The notes beneath the pieces were generated by a model. The model searched no databases and was not told where the DNA came from. It saw only the letters and a program-made list of their open reading frames with translations. From the NCBI GenBank assembly GCA_030452945.1, contig JAKDLH010000009.1, positions 1-32,308 of the forward strand: a stretch of DNA of 32,308 nucleotides, read 5' to 3'. Shown piece by piece: positions 17,741-28,059 of the stretch (its first letter is position 1; every line of letters starts with the position of its first letter). The stretch is from Microlunatus sp. (GTDB lineage Bacteria > Actinomycetota > Actinomycetes > Propionibacteriales > Propionibacteriaceae). The translations under genes were made by a program, and so were the position numbers.

Positions 17741-18907
17741 TCATGTTGAGTACTCGGCGTTCTCTCGGACGTACTCGTACGTCAGGTCGGTGGTCCAGAT
17801 CCGCGCGCGGTGATCACCAGCGTGCAGGTCGATCTCGAGGGCGACCTCGCGACCGGTCAGGTCGACCAAGTCGCGGGAGTCTCCGATGCCGCCGGCTCGG
17901 CAGACTTGGACGCCGTTGAACGACACGTCCAGCTCGTCGGGCTCGAAGGTCGCCGCCGTGGTGCCCACCGCTGCCAGCACCCGGCCCCAGTTGGGGTCGT
18001 TGCCGAATACTGCGCACTTGAACAGGTTGTTGCGGGCGATGCTCCTGGCGACCTCGACCGCGTCGTCCTCGGACGCGGCGTTGACCACGCCGATGGTGAT
18101 CGTGTGGCTGGACCCTTCGGCGTCGGCGACCAGTTGCCGGGCGAGGTCGTCACACACCTGGGTGAGGGCCGAGATCAGCTCAGCCGGATCGGGCTCGATA
18201 CCTGATGCGCCGCTGCTGAGCAGCAGCACCGTGTCGTTGGTCGACATGCAACCGTCGCTGTCCACCCGATCGAAAGTGAGGCTGACCGCCTCGACCAACC
18301 CATCAGACAGCGTGGTCGGATCGACCACGGCGTCGGTGGTGATCACCGCCAACATGGTCGCCAGTCCCGGCGCCAACATGGCCGCTCCCTTGGCCATCCC
18401 GCCCACCGACCAGCCGTTCCGCTCGGCCACCGCCTCCTTGGTGACGGTGTCGGTGGTCATGATGGCCGCGGCGGCCGCTGTCCCACCGTCCGCCGACAAC
18501 GACGCCACCAGCTCGGGGATCGCTGCGGTGATCTTGCCCAGCTCCAGCCGGACCCCGATCAGGCCGGTCGAGCAGACCGCTACGTCGATCGGTCCCACAT
18601 GGTGGCCTGCGCCTCGCAGGGCCGAGGCGACCGCCTCCGCGGTGTGATGAGTGTCGGCGAACCCGTCCGATCCGGTACAGGCGTTGGCGCCCCCAGAGTT
18701 CAAGATCACCGCTTGCAGAGCGTGGTCGCGCAGGACCTGCCGCGTCCACACGACCGGCGCGGCCTGCACCCGGTTGCTGGTGAACACCCCGGCGGCCGCG
18801 GAGTGCGGGCCGTAGTTGAATACCAGCGCGAGATCCGGTTTCCCGCTCTCTTTCAGCCCGGCCGTGACACCGGTGGCGGCGAAGCCGGACGGTCGGGTGA
18901 CACTCAC
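17741..18907 (-). CDS. argJ: Bifunctional ornithine acetyltransferase / N-acetylglutamate synthase
   Basis: The 388-residue protein recycles acetyl groups from N-acetylornithine to glutamate. It is made as a precursor that cleaves itself; the conserved site is A183-T184 in [13 protein letters not shown], with the new N-terminal Thr as nucleophile. Other motifs: [20 protein letters not shown] and GNDPNWGR near the C terminus. Full length and intact. GTG 18907 overlaps the stop of the ACT protein (GTGA), so the two are translationally coupled. Confidence 0.97.
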   Translation of the reverse strand: MSVTRPSGFAATGVTAGLKESGKPDLALVFNYGPHSAAAGVFTSNRVQAAPVVWTRQVLRDHALQAVILNSGGANACTGSDGFADTHHTAEAVASALRGAGHHVGPIDVAVCSTGLIGVRLELGKITAAIPELVASLSADGGTAAAAAIMTTDTVTKEAVAERNGWSVGGMAKGAAMLAPGLATMLAVITTDAVVDPTTLSDGLVEAVSLTFDRVDSDGCMSTNDTVLLLSSGASGIEPDPAELISALTQVCDDLARQLVADAEGSSHTITIGVVNAASEDDAVEVARSIARNNLFKCAVFGNDPNWGRVLAAVGTTAATFEPDELDVSFNGVQVCRAGGIGDSRDLVDLTGREVALEIDLHAGDHRARIWTTDLTYEYVRENAEYST

Positions 18908-19314
18908 GACTCCAGCTCCTCGGTCTCGACGCTGTGGCCCGCGGCCTCCCAGACCTCGATAGCGGGTCCGGCCTGCGCGACCGGTACGAGGATCCAGTCG
19001 GTGTCGAAGGTGGATTGGGCCAGGATCGCGATGTTGGCGTCAGCCAGCGGAGCGGTCAGGCCGGCGAGCACCCCGATCAGGGAGTGGTCGAGCGGACCGT
19101 CGATGCTGAACGCGGCGAACGGACCGGCGGCGGTGACCGAGTCCGGCACGGCCGCGTGCGCACAGATGATCGACAGCTCGTCGGCCGTCCTGGTGACACT
19201 CCAGAATGGGGTCTCGTGCGCCTCGGCCAGGGCCCAGGCCGGCACGGCGTCGTGGGCCGGCAGCCGGGCGAGGCCGACCTCGCTGGTGTGCCTGGTCAGC
19301 TGCCACCCGGTCAC
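18904..19314 (-). CDS. ACT-domain protein (ACT_7/CASTOR-like) inside the arginine operon
   Basis: The 136-residue protein has a C-terminal ACT-type segment (about 64-130) with the pattern IDGPLDHSLIGVLAGLTAPL, then ADANIAILAQSTFDTDWILV, typical of the ACT_7 family. That family is related to the eukaryotic arginine sensor CASTOR1. The N-terminal half (WSVTRTADELSIICAHAAVP) resembles a second ACT-like lobe. GTG 19314 has AGAGG upstream, 14 bp past the argC stop; the longer open frame overlaps argC and is rejected. Its stop overlaps argJ. The place in the operon suggests amino-acid sensing, perhaps of arginine, but no target enzyme can be named from sequence. Confidence 0.85.
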   Translation of the reverse strand: MTGWQLTRHTSEVGLARLPAHDAVPAWALAEAHETPFWSVTRTADELSIICAHAAVPDSVTAAGPFAAFSIDGPLDHSLIGVLAGLTAPLADANIAILAQSTFDTDWILVPVAQAGPAIEVWEAAGHSVETEELES

Positions 19315-19327
19315 GAGCGAAGCCTCT

Positions 19328-20419
<1,092 letters not shown>

Positions 20420-22948
20420 CTAGGGCTGCAGCACCCGCGGCTCGGCCGCGACCTCCTCGCTTGCCGCGGCCACGGCCGCATCACGCGCGCTCCCGCTCTC
20501 GGCGTCGGTGAGCGTGCGGTCACTCGCCCGGAACCGGAGCGCGAAGGCCAGGGACTTGCGGCCATCCCCGACCTGCGGACCGGTGTAGACGTCGAACAGC
20601 TCCACCGACTCCAGCAGCGGACCCGCGCCCCGACGCAGAGCGGCCTGCACCGTGGCGGCCGGCACGTCGGAGCCCACGATCAGCGCTACGTCCTCCTTCG
20701 CGACCGGGTAGGTCGAGATCGGCACCACGCTGCTCCGCGGCGGGGCAGCCTCGAGCAGCGCCGACAGGTCGATCTCGACGGCCGCCGTCCGCTCCGGCAG
20801 CCCGTACGCCGTGATCACCTGCGGATGTAACTCTCCAGCGTAGCCCACCACCTCGCCGGCGGTGGTCGACAACTCCGCGCAGCGGCCTGGATGCCACGGC
20901 GGCCGATCGACCGCGCGGCGCGTCAGCGTGACCCCGAGAGCCCGAGCCGCGATCTCGGCGGCCGAGATCGCCTGTTGCCAGCCCGCGGGCTGGACCGGAC
21001 CCACCCAGCCGGCGGTGCGCCAGCTCCCGGTCAGCACCGCGGCCAGGTGTCGCGGTTGCTGCCCGAGCGGCGCGTCCATCGCTGCGAGCTGGTCAGCCGT
21101 CGGCCGACGGGTCACCGGCGGACGCGGCGCCGCCGCCGCCGACTCGGCCGCATAGAACACTGATCCGGTCTCAAAGATCGCCAGGTCATCGTTGCCGCGG
21201 CTCCGGTTGCGGGCTACGGCCGCGAACAGACCGGGCAGCAGCGTGGTCCGCAGATAGGGAGAGGTCTCGGCCAGCGGGTTGGCGATCCTGTTCAGCCGCC
21301 GACGCCGGTCGTCGGCCGCGACACCGAGGGAGTCCAGATCGGCCACCGACAGGAACGGGAGGCTGAGCACCTCAACGAAGCCGGCCGCGACCACCGCCGC
21401 GGTCACCGCTCGACGTCCCTTCTGAGCCGTGGTCAGTCCCCGCCCGACCGGGGCCCGCGGCACGGTCGGCTCGATGCTGTCGTAACCGACGAGCCGACCG
21501 ACCTCCTCCACGTAGTCGTAGGGGTCGGTCAGGTCGGGCCGCCAGGTCGGCGGGGTGACGGTCAGCTGTTCGCCCTCGACCGCGACGCTCGCCCCGACCG
21601 CTTCGAGCAGCGCGACGGCGGTATCGGCGCTTACCTCGGTGCCGAGGATCCGGCTGGGCAGATCGGCGTCGATGGTGAGGGATGGGGTCGCCGGCACCGC
21701 CCCGGCGACAGTCTCGCCGCGCTCGATCGTGCCGCCGGCCAGCTCGGCCAACAGAGCAGCCACCCGGTGCGCCGCCGCGTACGCCGCCGCGGGGTCGACC
21801 CCGCGTTCGAACCGCCGGGATGCCTCCGAGCTCAGCCGGTGTCGGCGGGAGGTCCGGGCGATCGTCATGGCGTCGAAGTGGGCGGCCTCGATAACCACCG
21901 ACGTGGTGGCCGGACTGATCTCGGTGCTCGCCCCACCCATCACTCCGGCCAAACCGATCGGACCAGATCCATCGGTGATCAGCAGATCGTCGGCGTCCAA
22001 TTCGCGGACCGTGTCGTCGAGTGTGGTCAGCGTTTCCCCGGCCTGCGCCGTCCGGACCACGATCGTCCCGTCCAGCGACTCCGCGTCGTAGGCGTGAATC
22101 GGCTGGCCAGTCTCCAGCATCACGTAGTTGGTGATGTCGACGGTCAGCGAGATCGAACGCATTCCGGCCAGCTGGACCCGGCGGGCCAGCCACCGCGGGG
22201 TCGGCTGGGACGGGTCGACACCCGACACCGAGACCGCGACGAACAGGGGACAGGCTGGCGACTCCAGCCGCACCGGGTGCCCGTCGGTCGCCTCGGTCGG
22301 GGTCACTTTGTCGACCGGGTCGCGAAACCGGGTCCCGGTCGCCTGGGCCGCTTCGCGCGCCAGCCCGCGCAACGACAGGCAGTAACCCCGGTCGGGGGTG
22401 ACCGCTATGTCGAGCACCTCGTCGCGCAAGTGCAGGATCGGCGCGGCGTCGGCCCCAGGCGCCGGTTCCGGACCGTTCTCGGCGGCCGGGGCGAGCACGA
22501 TGATGCCGTCGTGGTCCTCTCCCAGCCCGAGCTCGCGCGCGGAGCAGATCATCCCGTCGGAGAGATGGCCGTAGGTCTTCCGCGCCGCGATCGTGAACTC
22601 ACCCGTCAGCACCGCGCCCGGCAACGCCACGACCACCAGATCGCCGACGGCGAAGTTGTGAGCACCGCAGACGATGCCGCGGGATGCGGGTACCTGGTCG
22701 TCGGCGGGCTGGTTGTGCTCGGAGCCGACATCGACTCGACACCACCGGATGATCTTGCCGTTCTTCTGTGGTTCGTCCACCGACGACAGCACCCGACCGA
22801 CCACCAGCGGGCCGCTCACGTCGGCTCCAGCGTGTTCGACCGTCTCGACTTCCAAACCGGCCCGGATCAGCTGCTCGGCCAGACCGCGACCGCCCAGCCC
22901 GTCAGGCAGGGCGGCGTAATCCCGCAGCCAGGACAGCGGCGCCTTCAT
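20420..22948 (-). CDS. pheT: Phenylalanyl-tRNA synthetase beta subunit
   Basis: The 842-residue subunit pairs with PheS as an alpha2-beta2 enzyme. Domains in order: the N-terminal B1, an EMAP/OB tRNA-binding fold (about 40-160, VVGRVLSSVDEPQKNGKI), B3/B4 editing domain, B5 (about 420-480), the catalytic-like core and a C-terminal FDX-ACB anticodon-binding domain (about 745-840, SSVVPISTYPVAKEDVALIV). Length is normal. ATG 22948 begins MKAPLSWLRDY, the usual start. It lies 70 bp after pheS, with a small tandem repeat in the gap. Confidence 0.97.
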   Translation of the reverse strand: MKAPLSWLRDYAALPDGLGGRGLAEQLIRAGLEVETVEHAGADVSGPLVVGRVLSSVDEPQKNGKIIRWCRVDVGSEHNQPADDQVPASRGIVCGAHNFAVGDLVVVALPGAVLTGEFTIAARKTYGHLSDGMICSARELGLGEDHDGIIVLAPAAENGPEPAPGADAAPILHLRDEVLDIAVTPDRGYCLSLRGLAREAAQATGTRFRDPVDKVTPTEATDGHPVRLESPACPLFVAVSVSGVDPSQPTPRWLARRVQLAGMRSISLTVDITNYVMLETGQPIHAYDAESLDGTIVVRTAQAGETLTTLDDTVRELDADDLLITDGSGPIGLAGVMGGASTEISPATTSVVIEAAHFDAMTIARTSRRHRLSSEASRRFERGVDPAAAYAAAHRVAALLAELAGGTIERGETVAGAVPATPSLTIDADLPSRILGTEVSADTAVALLEAVGASVAVEGEQLTVTPPTWRPDLTDPYDYVEEVGRLVGYDSIEPTVPRAPVGRGLTTAQKGRRAVTAAVVAAGFVEVLSLPFLSVADLDSLGVAADDRRRRLNRIANPLAETSPYLRTTLLPGLFAAVARNRSRGNDDLAIFETGSVFYAAESAAAAPRPPVTRRPTADQLAAMDAPLGQQPRHLAAVLTGSWRTAGWVGPVQPAGWQQAISAAEIAARALGVTLTRRAVDRPPWHPGRCAELSTTAGEVVGYAGELHPQVITAYGLPERTAAVEIDLSALLEAAPPRSSVVPISTYPVAKEDVALIVGSDVPAATVQAALRRGAGPLLESVELFDVYTGPQVGDGRKSLAFALRFRASDRTLTDAESGSARDAAVAAASEEVAAEPRVLQP

Positions 22949-22958
22949 CGTGTCTCTC

Positions 22959-23003
22959 CCATCGGTATCGGGTCCATCGGTGCCGAGTCCATCAGTGCCG
23001 GGC
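22959..23003 (-). repeat. Three imperfect 15-bp tandem repeats between pheS and pheT
   Basis: CCATCGGTATCGGGT, CCATCGGTGCCGAGT and CCATCAGTGCCGGGC follow each other without gaps. They fill most of the 70-bp spacer upstream of the pheT ribosome site. Repeat expansion probably explains why this spacer is longer than is usual for the operon. Confidence 0.8.
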
Positions 23004-23018
23004 TCGAGGCCATCGTCG

Positions 23019-24128
23019 TCATCGGGCGAGCCCGGTCAGCGCCCGGCTGTAGCGCACGTCCCCTTCAATCATGTCCCGCATGTCCTCGGCGTCGTTACGG
23101 AACATCAGGGTGCGTTCTACGCCCATACCGAAGGCGAAGCCGGAGTAGAGGTCGGTGTCGACCCCGCACGCCTGCAGCACCCGCGGATTCACCACTCCGC
23201 AACCGCCCCACTCGATCCAGCCTTCGCTCTTGCAGGTCCGACACGGGCGATCCGGGTGCCCGACTGAGGCGCCCTGGCAGACGAAGCACTGCAGATCGAC
23301 CTCGGCGGAGGGCTCGGTGAAGGGGAAGTAGTTCGGCCGCATCCGCGTCCGGGTCCGTCCGAACATCGCCTGAGCGAAGTGGTCGAGGGTGCCGCGCAGA
23401 TCGGCCAGCGTGATCCCCCGGTCCACGACCAGACCCTCGATCTGATGGAAAACCGGCAGGTGGGTGGCGTCGTACTCGTCGGCGCGGTACGCCTTGCCCG
23501 GGCATACCACGTACACGGGCAGCTCGCGGGACAGCAGAGCCCGCGCCTGAACTGGTGAGGTGTGGGTGCGCAGGACTTGGCCGCTGTCGGGCTGCCCGAC
23601 GAACAAGGTGTCCTGCATGGTCCGGGCCGGATGGTCGGGGATGAAGTTGAGGGCGTCGAAGTTGAGCCACTCCGCCTCCAGTTCCGGGCCCTCGGCGACC
23701 TCCCAACCCATCGCGACGAAGACGTCCATCATCTGATCCATCAGCGCGGTGATCGGGTGAATCGCCCCCTCCGGGGCCAGGTGCACGGGCAGGGTGACGT
23801 CGACCCGCTCCTCCACCAGCCGCCGGGCCAGCTCGGTCTCAGCTATCTCGGCTTCGCGGGTCGCGAGGGCCTGCGCGATCCGGCTGCGGGCCTGGCCGAT
23901 CCGCCGCCCCGCGTCTCTACGGGCTTGCGGCGGCAACGCCCCGATCTCCCGGTTGGCCATCGCGATCGGCGACTTGTCTCCGGCGTGAGCCAGTCGTGCC
24001 GTCTTGAGCTCGGCCAGCGTCGACGCCGCCGAGAACTCGGCCAGCGCCGCGGCGACGGCCGCTTCGACGTGGTCGGCATCCAGCGGGGTGACCTGGACGG
24101 GGTCGTAGTTGGTGTTGGGGCCGGACAT
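23019..24128 (-). CDS. pheS: Phenylalanyl-tRNA synthetase alpha subunit
   Basis: The 369-residue catalytic subunit has an N-terminal coiled-coil that grips tRNA (about 10-100), class II motif 1 near [12 protein letters not shown], motif 2 ([10 protein letters not shown] and [17 protein letters not shown]) and motif 3 ([17 protein letters not shown]). The Cys-rich stretch [22 protein letters not shown] is usual for bacterial PheS. ATG 24128 has AGGAG seven nt upstream; the open frame extends to 24188 without a better start. Confidence 0.97.
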   Translation of the reverse strand: MSGPNTNYDPVQVTPLDADHVEAAVAAALAEFSAASTLAELKTARLAHAGDKSPIAMANREIGALPPQARRDAGRRIGQARSRIAQALATREAEIAETELARRLVEERVDVTLPVHLAPEGAIHPITALMDQMMDVFVAMGWEVAEGPELEAEWLNFDALNFIPDHPARTMQDTLFVGQPDSGQVLRTHTSPVQARALLSRELPVYVVCPGKAYRADEYDATHLPVFHQIEGLVVDRGITLADLRGTLDHFAQAMFGRTRTRMRPNYFPFTEPSAEVDLQCFVCQGASVGHPDRPCRTCKSEGWIEWGGCGVVNPRVLQACGVDTDLYSGFAFGMGVERTLMFRNDAEDMRDMIEGDVRYSRALTGLAR

Positions 24129-24243
24129 GACTCCTGCTTCGGGTGTGGGCTCGCGCCGCGCGACGACGCCGGGCCGGGCGCCCGGCACAGTCTAAGAGGA
24201 TCCGACCGGACAGGCTCCCGGTTATCCGTGGGTGGGATCGGCG

Positions 24244-24316
24244 AAAGTCCACCACGGCGGAGTTTCACTGACATTTGAGCCGACCCGACCTGCCAAACTC
24301 CACCATGGCGGAGTCT
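24244..24316. repeat. Two copies of an imperfect palindrome upstream of pheS
   Basis: AAAGTCCACCACGGCGGAGT begins at 24244 and AAACTCCACCATGGCGGAGT begins at 24295, 51 bp apart. Each can fold into a stem around CC-A-C/T-GG with one or two mismatches. They sit between the methyltransferase stop and the pheS start on the same strand. They may be terminators, a pheS leader structure or copies of a dispersed palindromic repeat. No T-box features were seen. Confidence 0.6.
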
Positions 24317-24337
24317 CGCCGATAGGGGGGTACGGGG

Positions 24338-25168
24338 TCAGGGCTGGCCGGCGCGCTGGGCGGTCGCCGAGGCGTACAGCAGCACCGCCGCGGCCGTGGA
24401 CAGGTTCAGGCTCTCCGCCCGCCCGTAGATCGGCAGTGCGACGAGCCGGTCGAGCAGCGCCGCCCGGTCGGCGGCCAGACCCCAGGCCTCGTTGCCGAGC
24501 ACCCACAGGGTCGGCTCGGCCAGCTCGCCGCCGGCGGCCAGATCGGTGACCGAGCAGCTGGCAGCAGCGTCAGCGCCGAGCACCCGCAGACCGGCGGAGC
24601 GGGCCGCGGTGACCGCTTCGGCCAGATCGACCGCGACGCTGATCGGCAGATGGAACAGACTGCCCGTGCTGGCCCGGACCGTCTTGGGGTTGTAGAGGTC
24701 GACAGAGTCGGCCGTTACCAGCACCGCGTCAGCGCCGAAGGCGTCGGCGCAGCGGACCACGGTGCCGAGGTTGCCGGGATCACGCACCCGGTCGCACAGC
24801 ACGACCAGGCGAGCATCGGACCGGACGGCGTCGTCGAGCGCGACGTGCACGGTCCGGCAGACGGCCAGGATTCCCTGCGGGGTGACCGTGTCGGTCAGTT
24901 CGCCGAGAGACCGCGCATCGACGGTGTGGACGCTGATCCCGGTGGTCGCCGCCTGCGTGAGCAGGTCGCGGTGCAGGTTGACCAGCGACTCCTCGACCAG
25001 GACCCGGCGCACGATCCCGCCGCTGGCCAGGGCCTCCGAGACCGCCGGGCGACCTTCGGCCAAAAACTGGCCGGCGATCTGGCGATCCTTGCGCCGCAAC
25101 AGACGACGAGCCGAGCGCAGCACTCCCGCCGAGGCGGGAAACGCTGGAATCGGCTCATCGTCCCTCAC
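24338..25168 (-). CDS. TrmH/SpoU-family RNA 2'-O-methyltransferase
   Basis: The 276-residue protein has an N-terminal L30e-like RNA-binding domain (about 20-105, FLAEGRPAVSEALASGGIVRRVLV) and a SPOUT methyltransferase domain with the three motifs: motif 1 DRVRDPGNLGTVVRCADAFGA, motif 2 LWVLGNEAWGL and motif 3 LPIYGRAESLNLSTAAAVLLY. It methylates ribose in rRNA or tRNA with S-adenosylmethionine; the target is not certain. The gene next to rplT in actinomycetes is usually annotated as a 23S rRNA methyltransferase. GTG 25168 is chosen because the upstream frame runs through rplT. Its ribosome site is poor, so the start is uncertain by several codons. Confidence 0.9.
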   Translation of the reverse strand: MRDDEPIPAFPASAGVLRSARRLLRRKDRQIAGQFLAEGRPAVSEALASGGIVRRVLVEESLVNLHRDLLTQAATTGISVHTVDARSLGELTDTVTPQGILAVCRTVHVALDDAVRSDARLVVLCDRVRDPGNLGTVVRCADAFGADAVLVTADSVDLYNPKTVRASTGSLFHLPISVAVDLAEAVTAARSAGLRVLGADAAASCSVTDLAAGGELAEPTLWVLGNEAWGLAADRAALLDRLVALPIYGRAESLNLSTAAAVLLYASATAQRAGQP

Positions 25169-25212
25169 GGGTCGATCAGACTGTGAGGTCTCGCCGGATC
25201 CGATCTCGTCGA

Positions 25213-25578
25213 TCAGGCGGCGGCCGGCTGATGGGCCTTGGCGACCCCGACCAGCGCGGCGAACGCGACCTGGTCGGTGACGGCAAGATCGGCGAGGATC
25301 TTGCGGTCCACCTCCACCTCGGCGGCCTTCAGACCCGAGATGAAACGGTTGTAGGTCATGCCCTCGTTGCGGACCGCGGCGTTGATCCGGATGATCCACA
25401 GCTTGCGGAAGTCGCCCTTTTTGGCGCGACGGTCACGGTAGGCGTAGACGCCGGAGTGGGTGACCTGCTCCTTCGCCTTGCGGTAGAGCCGGGACCGTTG
25501 ACCCCGGTAGCCGGACGCCTGCTCCAGCATCTCCCGGCGCTTCTTGTGGGCGTTGACCGAGCGCTTGACGCGTGCCAT
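25213..25578 (-). CDS. rplT: 50S ribosomal protein L20
   Basis: The 121-residue basic protein begins [15 protein letters not shown] and has the L20 signature [22 protein letters not shown]. It binds 23S rRNA early in large-subunit assembly. It follows rpmI by 43 bp in the standard infC-rpmI-rplT order. A normal length with a short Ala-rich C-terminal tail. Confidence 0.98.
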   Translation of the reverse strand: MARVKRSVNAHKKRREMLEQASGYRGQRSRLYRKAKEQVTHSGVYAYRDRRAKKGDFRKLWIIRINAAVRNEGMTYNRFISGLKAAEVEVDRKILADLAVTDQVAFAALVGVAKAHQPAAA

Positions 25579-25621
25579 GCGAGTTACTCCTTGATGTCAG
25601 TGACGGCGGTGGTGAGAGGGC

Positions 25622-25816
25622 TCAGATGCCCAACAGCTTGCGAGCCTTCGCGGCGTCGCTCTTCGACAACTCCTTGTCGCCGTCGAGCCGACGCTTGCGC
25701 GAGCTGGTCTTGTGCTCGTTCAGGTGCATCTTGCCCGCCTGGCGACGCATGACCTTCCCCGAACCGGTCACCTTGAACCGCTTCTTGGCACCCGAGTGCC
25801 TCTTCATCTTCGGCAT
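25622..25816 (-). CDS. rpmI: 50S ribosomal protein L35
   Basis: The 64-residue protein ([21 protein letters not shown]...) matches L35 throughout, ending in AKARKLLGI. It lies between infC and rplT on the same strand. The 114-bp spacer before it holds a hairpin. Confidence 0.98.
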   Translation of the reverse strand: MPKMKRHSGAKKRFKVTGSGKVMRRQAGKMHLNEHKTSSRKRRLDGDKELSKSDAAKARKLLGI

Positions 25817-25898
25817 GGCTGCCGCTCCGTTCCTTGCTCAATCGAACTCATCGGCCCGTCGGCACACAAGTGCCGGCGGGGTACTGCTGTGGAACTCT

Positions 25899-25929
25899 TC
25901 CGCTCCGCGATCACCACGGCCGGAGCGGA
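25899..25929 (-). terminator. Hairpin in the infC-rpmI spacer
   Basis: CCGCTCCG (25900-25907) pairs with CGGAGCGG (25921-25928) over a 13-nt loop, extendable by one A-T pair. It begins 2 bp after the infC stop. It could be a partial terminator, an RNA processing site, or part of ribosomal-protein feedback control as known for L20 in other bacteria. No U-tract follows. Confidence 0.45.
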
Positions 25930-25930
25930 G

Positions 25931-26623
25931 TCAGACTTCGGTGTCAGGATCCAGGTTGTCGGCTGGCCCGCGGCGTCGTGGAGCCGCGTGCTCGGCCGCG
26001 GCCTCGGCCCGCCGGTCGGCCTGCTGGCTTCGCTCCACCTCGGCGTCGGCGGCCCGTACGGCTGCCCGTCGATCGCGCTCGGCGCGGGCGTCGGCCCGCG
26101 CCTCGGTCTTCTTCTTGTGCGGTCCGAGCACCATCAGCATGTTGCGGCCATCCTGCTTCGGCGCGGACTCCACGAAGCCGAACTCGTCAACGTCGCCGGC
26201 CAACTTGCGTAGCAGGTTGTAGCCCAGCTCAGGTCGCGACTGCTCGCGTCCACGGAACATGATCGTGATCTTGACTTTGTCTCCGGCCTTGAGGAAACGC
26301 ACGACGTGGCCCTTTTTGGTCTCGTAGTCGTGGCGGTCGATCTTGGGCCGAAGTTTCATCTCCTTGATCACGGTATTGGTCTGGTTACGGCGACTCTCGC
26401 GAGCCTTCTGGGCGTTCTCGTACTTGAACTTGCCGTAGTCCATGAGCTTGGCCACCGGAGGCCGCGCCATCGGTGCGACCTCGACCAGGTCCAACTCGGA
26501 CTCTCGCGCCAGGCGCAGGGCGTCGTCGATCCGGACGATTCCGACCTGCTCCCCGGCCGGCCCCACGAGCCGGACTTCAGGGACGCGAATACGGTCGTTG
26601 ATCCGCGGTTCAGTGCTGCTGAT
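25931..26623 (-). CDS. infC: Translation initiation factor IF-3, probable AUC start
   Basis: The 230-residue factor binds the 30S subunit and checks initiator tRNA and start codon. It has the N-terminal domain ([20 protein letters not shown]...MDYGKFKYE), linker and C-terminal domain ([35 protein letters not shown]), plus an acidic/basic tail of about 50 residues (E, A, R rich) common in actinomycetes. The conserved N terminus is preceded by GGAGG (26632-26628), ACCA and then ATC (26623-26621). No in-frame ATG, GTG or TTG occurs between that point and 26827; a start there would add 68 unrelated residues. infC genes elsewhere use rare AUU or AUC starts that let IF-3 repress itself, so ATC is chosen. 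Confidence 0.93.
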   Translation of the reverse strand: MSSTEPRINDRIRVPEVRLVGPAGEQVGIVRIDDALRLARESELDLVEVAPMARPPVAKLMDYGKFKYENAQKARESRRNQTNTVIKEMKLRPKIDRHDYETKKGHVVRFLKAGDKVKITIMFRGREQSRPELGYNLLRKLAGDVDEFGFVESAPKQDGRNMLMVLGPHKKKTEARADARAERDRRAAVRAADAEVERSQQADRRAEAAAEHAAPRRRGPADNLDPDTEV

Positions 26624-26852
26624 TGGTCCTCCATGTGGTTGTGGTGGCGAACACGTTCGAACCCGCCGGTCACAGAAACCACGAAAGGGCCCCCGCTCAC
26701 GCGAAGACCCTGATGAACGGGTGGCTACACCGATGAAGGCGGCACCCGCAGACCGACCTGGCAACGATCCGCGAGGATGTCGTTCAGGTGGGAGATCAGG
26801 TCTCCACTTGGCGGATCCGGCGCGCACGCCGAATCGGTCGGAGTACAGGTTA
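26624..26852 (-). promoter_or_regulatory. infC leader region
   Basis: This 229-bp stretch has no convincing gene. A TAACCT -10-like hexamer overlaps the sseB-like stop (TGATAACCT on the minus strand), which would give a leader of about 200 nt. Near the gene it holds the GGAGG site. An out-of-frame ATG at 26634 overlaps that site (ATGGAGG). I could not define an attenuator by eye. Confidence 0.4.
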
Positions 26853-27407
26853 TCACTCGCTCTCGACTGCGGTCACATCTGCGTCGTGCGCCGCCACGGC
26901 CCAGCCGAAGCCGTCATCCAACTCGATCAACCGCTGGCGGCGGGCCAAGGCCTCCAGCACCTCACCCTCCAACACCACTGGATGCGGTCCGGCGACGTCG
27001 ACCAGCACCGCGACCGCGTCTTCGGCCACGGCGGTCTCGGCGACCTTGTCGAGATTTACCGGTACGGGACGAGCGCGGGCATCCCAAGCCTGGAGAGCGT
27101 CGAGACCGGTGAAGCAGAGCAAAGCGCGGCCGCCGTCGGCGCGCTGCAGCATCACGACCGCCATCTCGGCCTCCTTGTCCGAGGACAGCCCACCGACGGT
27201 GGCACCGAGCCGGGTGGCCGTCGCGACGACCGGCACCAGCAGCCGAGCGCCACCCAGCGTCGCCACGGCTCGCAGATAGTCCGCCGGTGCGGACGTGGCG
27301 GCGAACTCGGCCATCGCCGCGCGTACGTCGGGGTCCGAAGCGCCATCATCACCGGGGAAGGGCGACGGCGCGAGGGTCCGCTCGTGCGGTTCGGGTGCGG
27401 TCGGCAT
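26853..27407 (-). CDS. SseB-like protein
   Basis: The 184-residue soluble protein resembles the SseB N-terminal domain family: [54 protein letters not shown] and a closing [11 protein letters not shown]. The domain is frequent in actinomycetes beside infC; its biochemical role is unknown. ATG 27407 gives a Pro-rich N terminus; the frame is open further upstream but without family-like sequence. It ends in TGA-TAA just before the infC leader, on the same strand. Confidence 0.75.
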   Translation of the reverse strand: MPTAPEPHERTLAPSPFPGDDGASDPDVRAAMAEFAATSAPADYLRAVATLGGARLLVPVVATATRLGATVGGLSSDKEAEMAVVMLQRADGGRALLCFTGLDALQAWDARARPVPVNLDKVAETAVAEDAVAVLVDVAGPHPVVLEGEVLEALARRQRLIELDDGFGWAVAAHDADVTAVESE

Positions 27408-27508
27408 CGGGACACCGTAGCCGCGCGGGTGGCTATCCCCAACGAACCGGTGACGATTGGGTGGTTGTCCCGATCGTCGATCCGCCGTCGCTGTGGCAGA
27501 TTGGAAGG

Positions 27509-28000
27509 ATGCCTGCCTCGGACGTCGTCTTGCTCCCGCTCTGCATCGGCCTTGCACTGATCGGCGTCATCGTCGCCGGCGTCTCCTGGCGTAAGGGCAG
27601 CCGCGGGCGCGTCATCCAGGGCGTGGGCATCGCGCTCGCCCCGATCGCCCTCTACTTCACCGGTCTGCTGCGGTTGCTGTGGGACGCGGTCGTCGCCGTG
27701 GTCGGCTGGGCCTCGGCGGTCGTCTTCTCGCCGGCCATGTGGTTCGGGCTGTCGCTGCTCGGCCTGTGCATCGTGCTCTGGGTGGTGGGTGGGATGCTGA
27801 TCAGGCGAACCACGAGCAAAGGTGCTCCCGCCTCGGTAGCCGGGGATGGCAAACCGGCGGTCGGCGCCGGTCGAACCGGATCGACGGGTGCGGGCAAGCC
27901 CAAACCCAAGAAGTCCGGACGGGCAGCCACGGCCGCCACCGACATCGATCCTGAGCTGGCCGAGATCGAGGCCATCCTCAAGGACCGCGGGATCAACTAG
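27509..28000 (+). CDS. Small membrane protein of unknown function
   Basis: The 163-residue protein has three hydrophobic segments (about 5-27, 35-58 and 68-95), a short RR-containing turn and a basic Gly/Lys/Pro-rich linker (about 96-140, KPKPKKSGR). A small acidic C-terminal motif reads DIDPELAEIEAILKDRGIN. The tail is probably cytosolic and may be a binding site. ATG 27509 directly follows GGAAGG, too close for a normal ribosome site. A CAGATT hexamer six nt upstream would allow a leaderless mRNA. It diverges from the sseB-like gene and converges on the PH-domain gene. I do not recognise a function. Confidence 0.75.
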   Translation: MPASDVVLLPLCIGLALIGVIVAGVSWRKGSRGRVIQGVGIALAPIALYFTGLLRLLWDAVVAVVGWASAVVFSPAMWFGLSLLGLCIVLWVVGGMLIRRTTSKGAPASVAGDGKPAVGAGRTGSTGAGKPKPKKSGRAATAATDIDPELAEIEAILKDRGIN

Positions 28001-28010
28001 CGGAGGTACT

Positions 28011-28052
28011 CACCAGCCCGTGCGGGCTCCCGCCACCAGCCCGTGCGGGGCT
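28011..28052. terminator. Duplicated hairpin between convergent genes
   Basis: CACCAGCCCGTGCGGG occurs at 28011-28026 and 28034-28049. Each copy contains a GC stem AGCCCG-TG-CGGGCT (28015-28028), imperfect in the second copy. The element separates two convergent stops, so a double bidirectional terminator is likely. Confidence 0.55.
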
Positions 28053-28059
28053 TCCGCTC

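Noticed and set aside
24129-24337. T-box or other tRNA-sensing leader for pheS
   Set aside because: No T-box bulge sequence, specifier loop or antiterminator was found; only two palindromes are visible.
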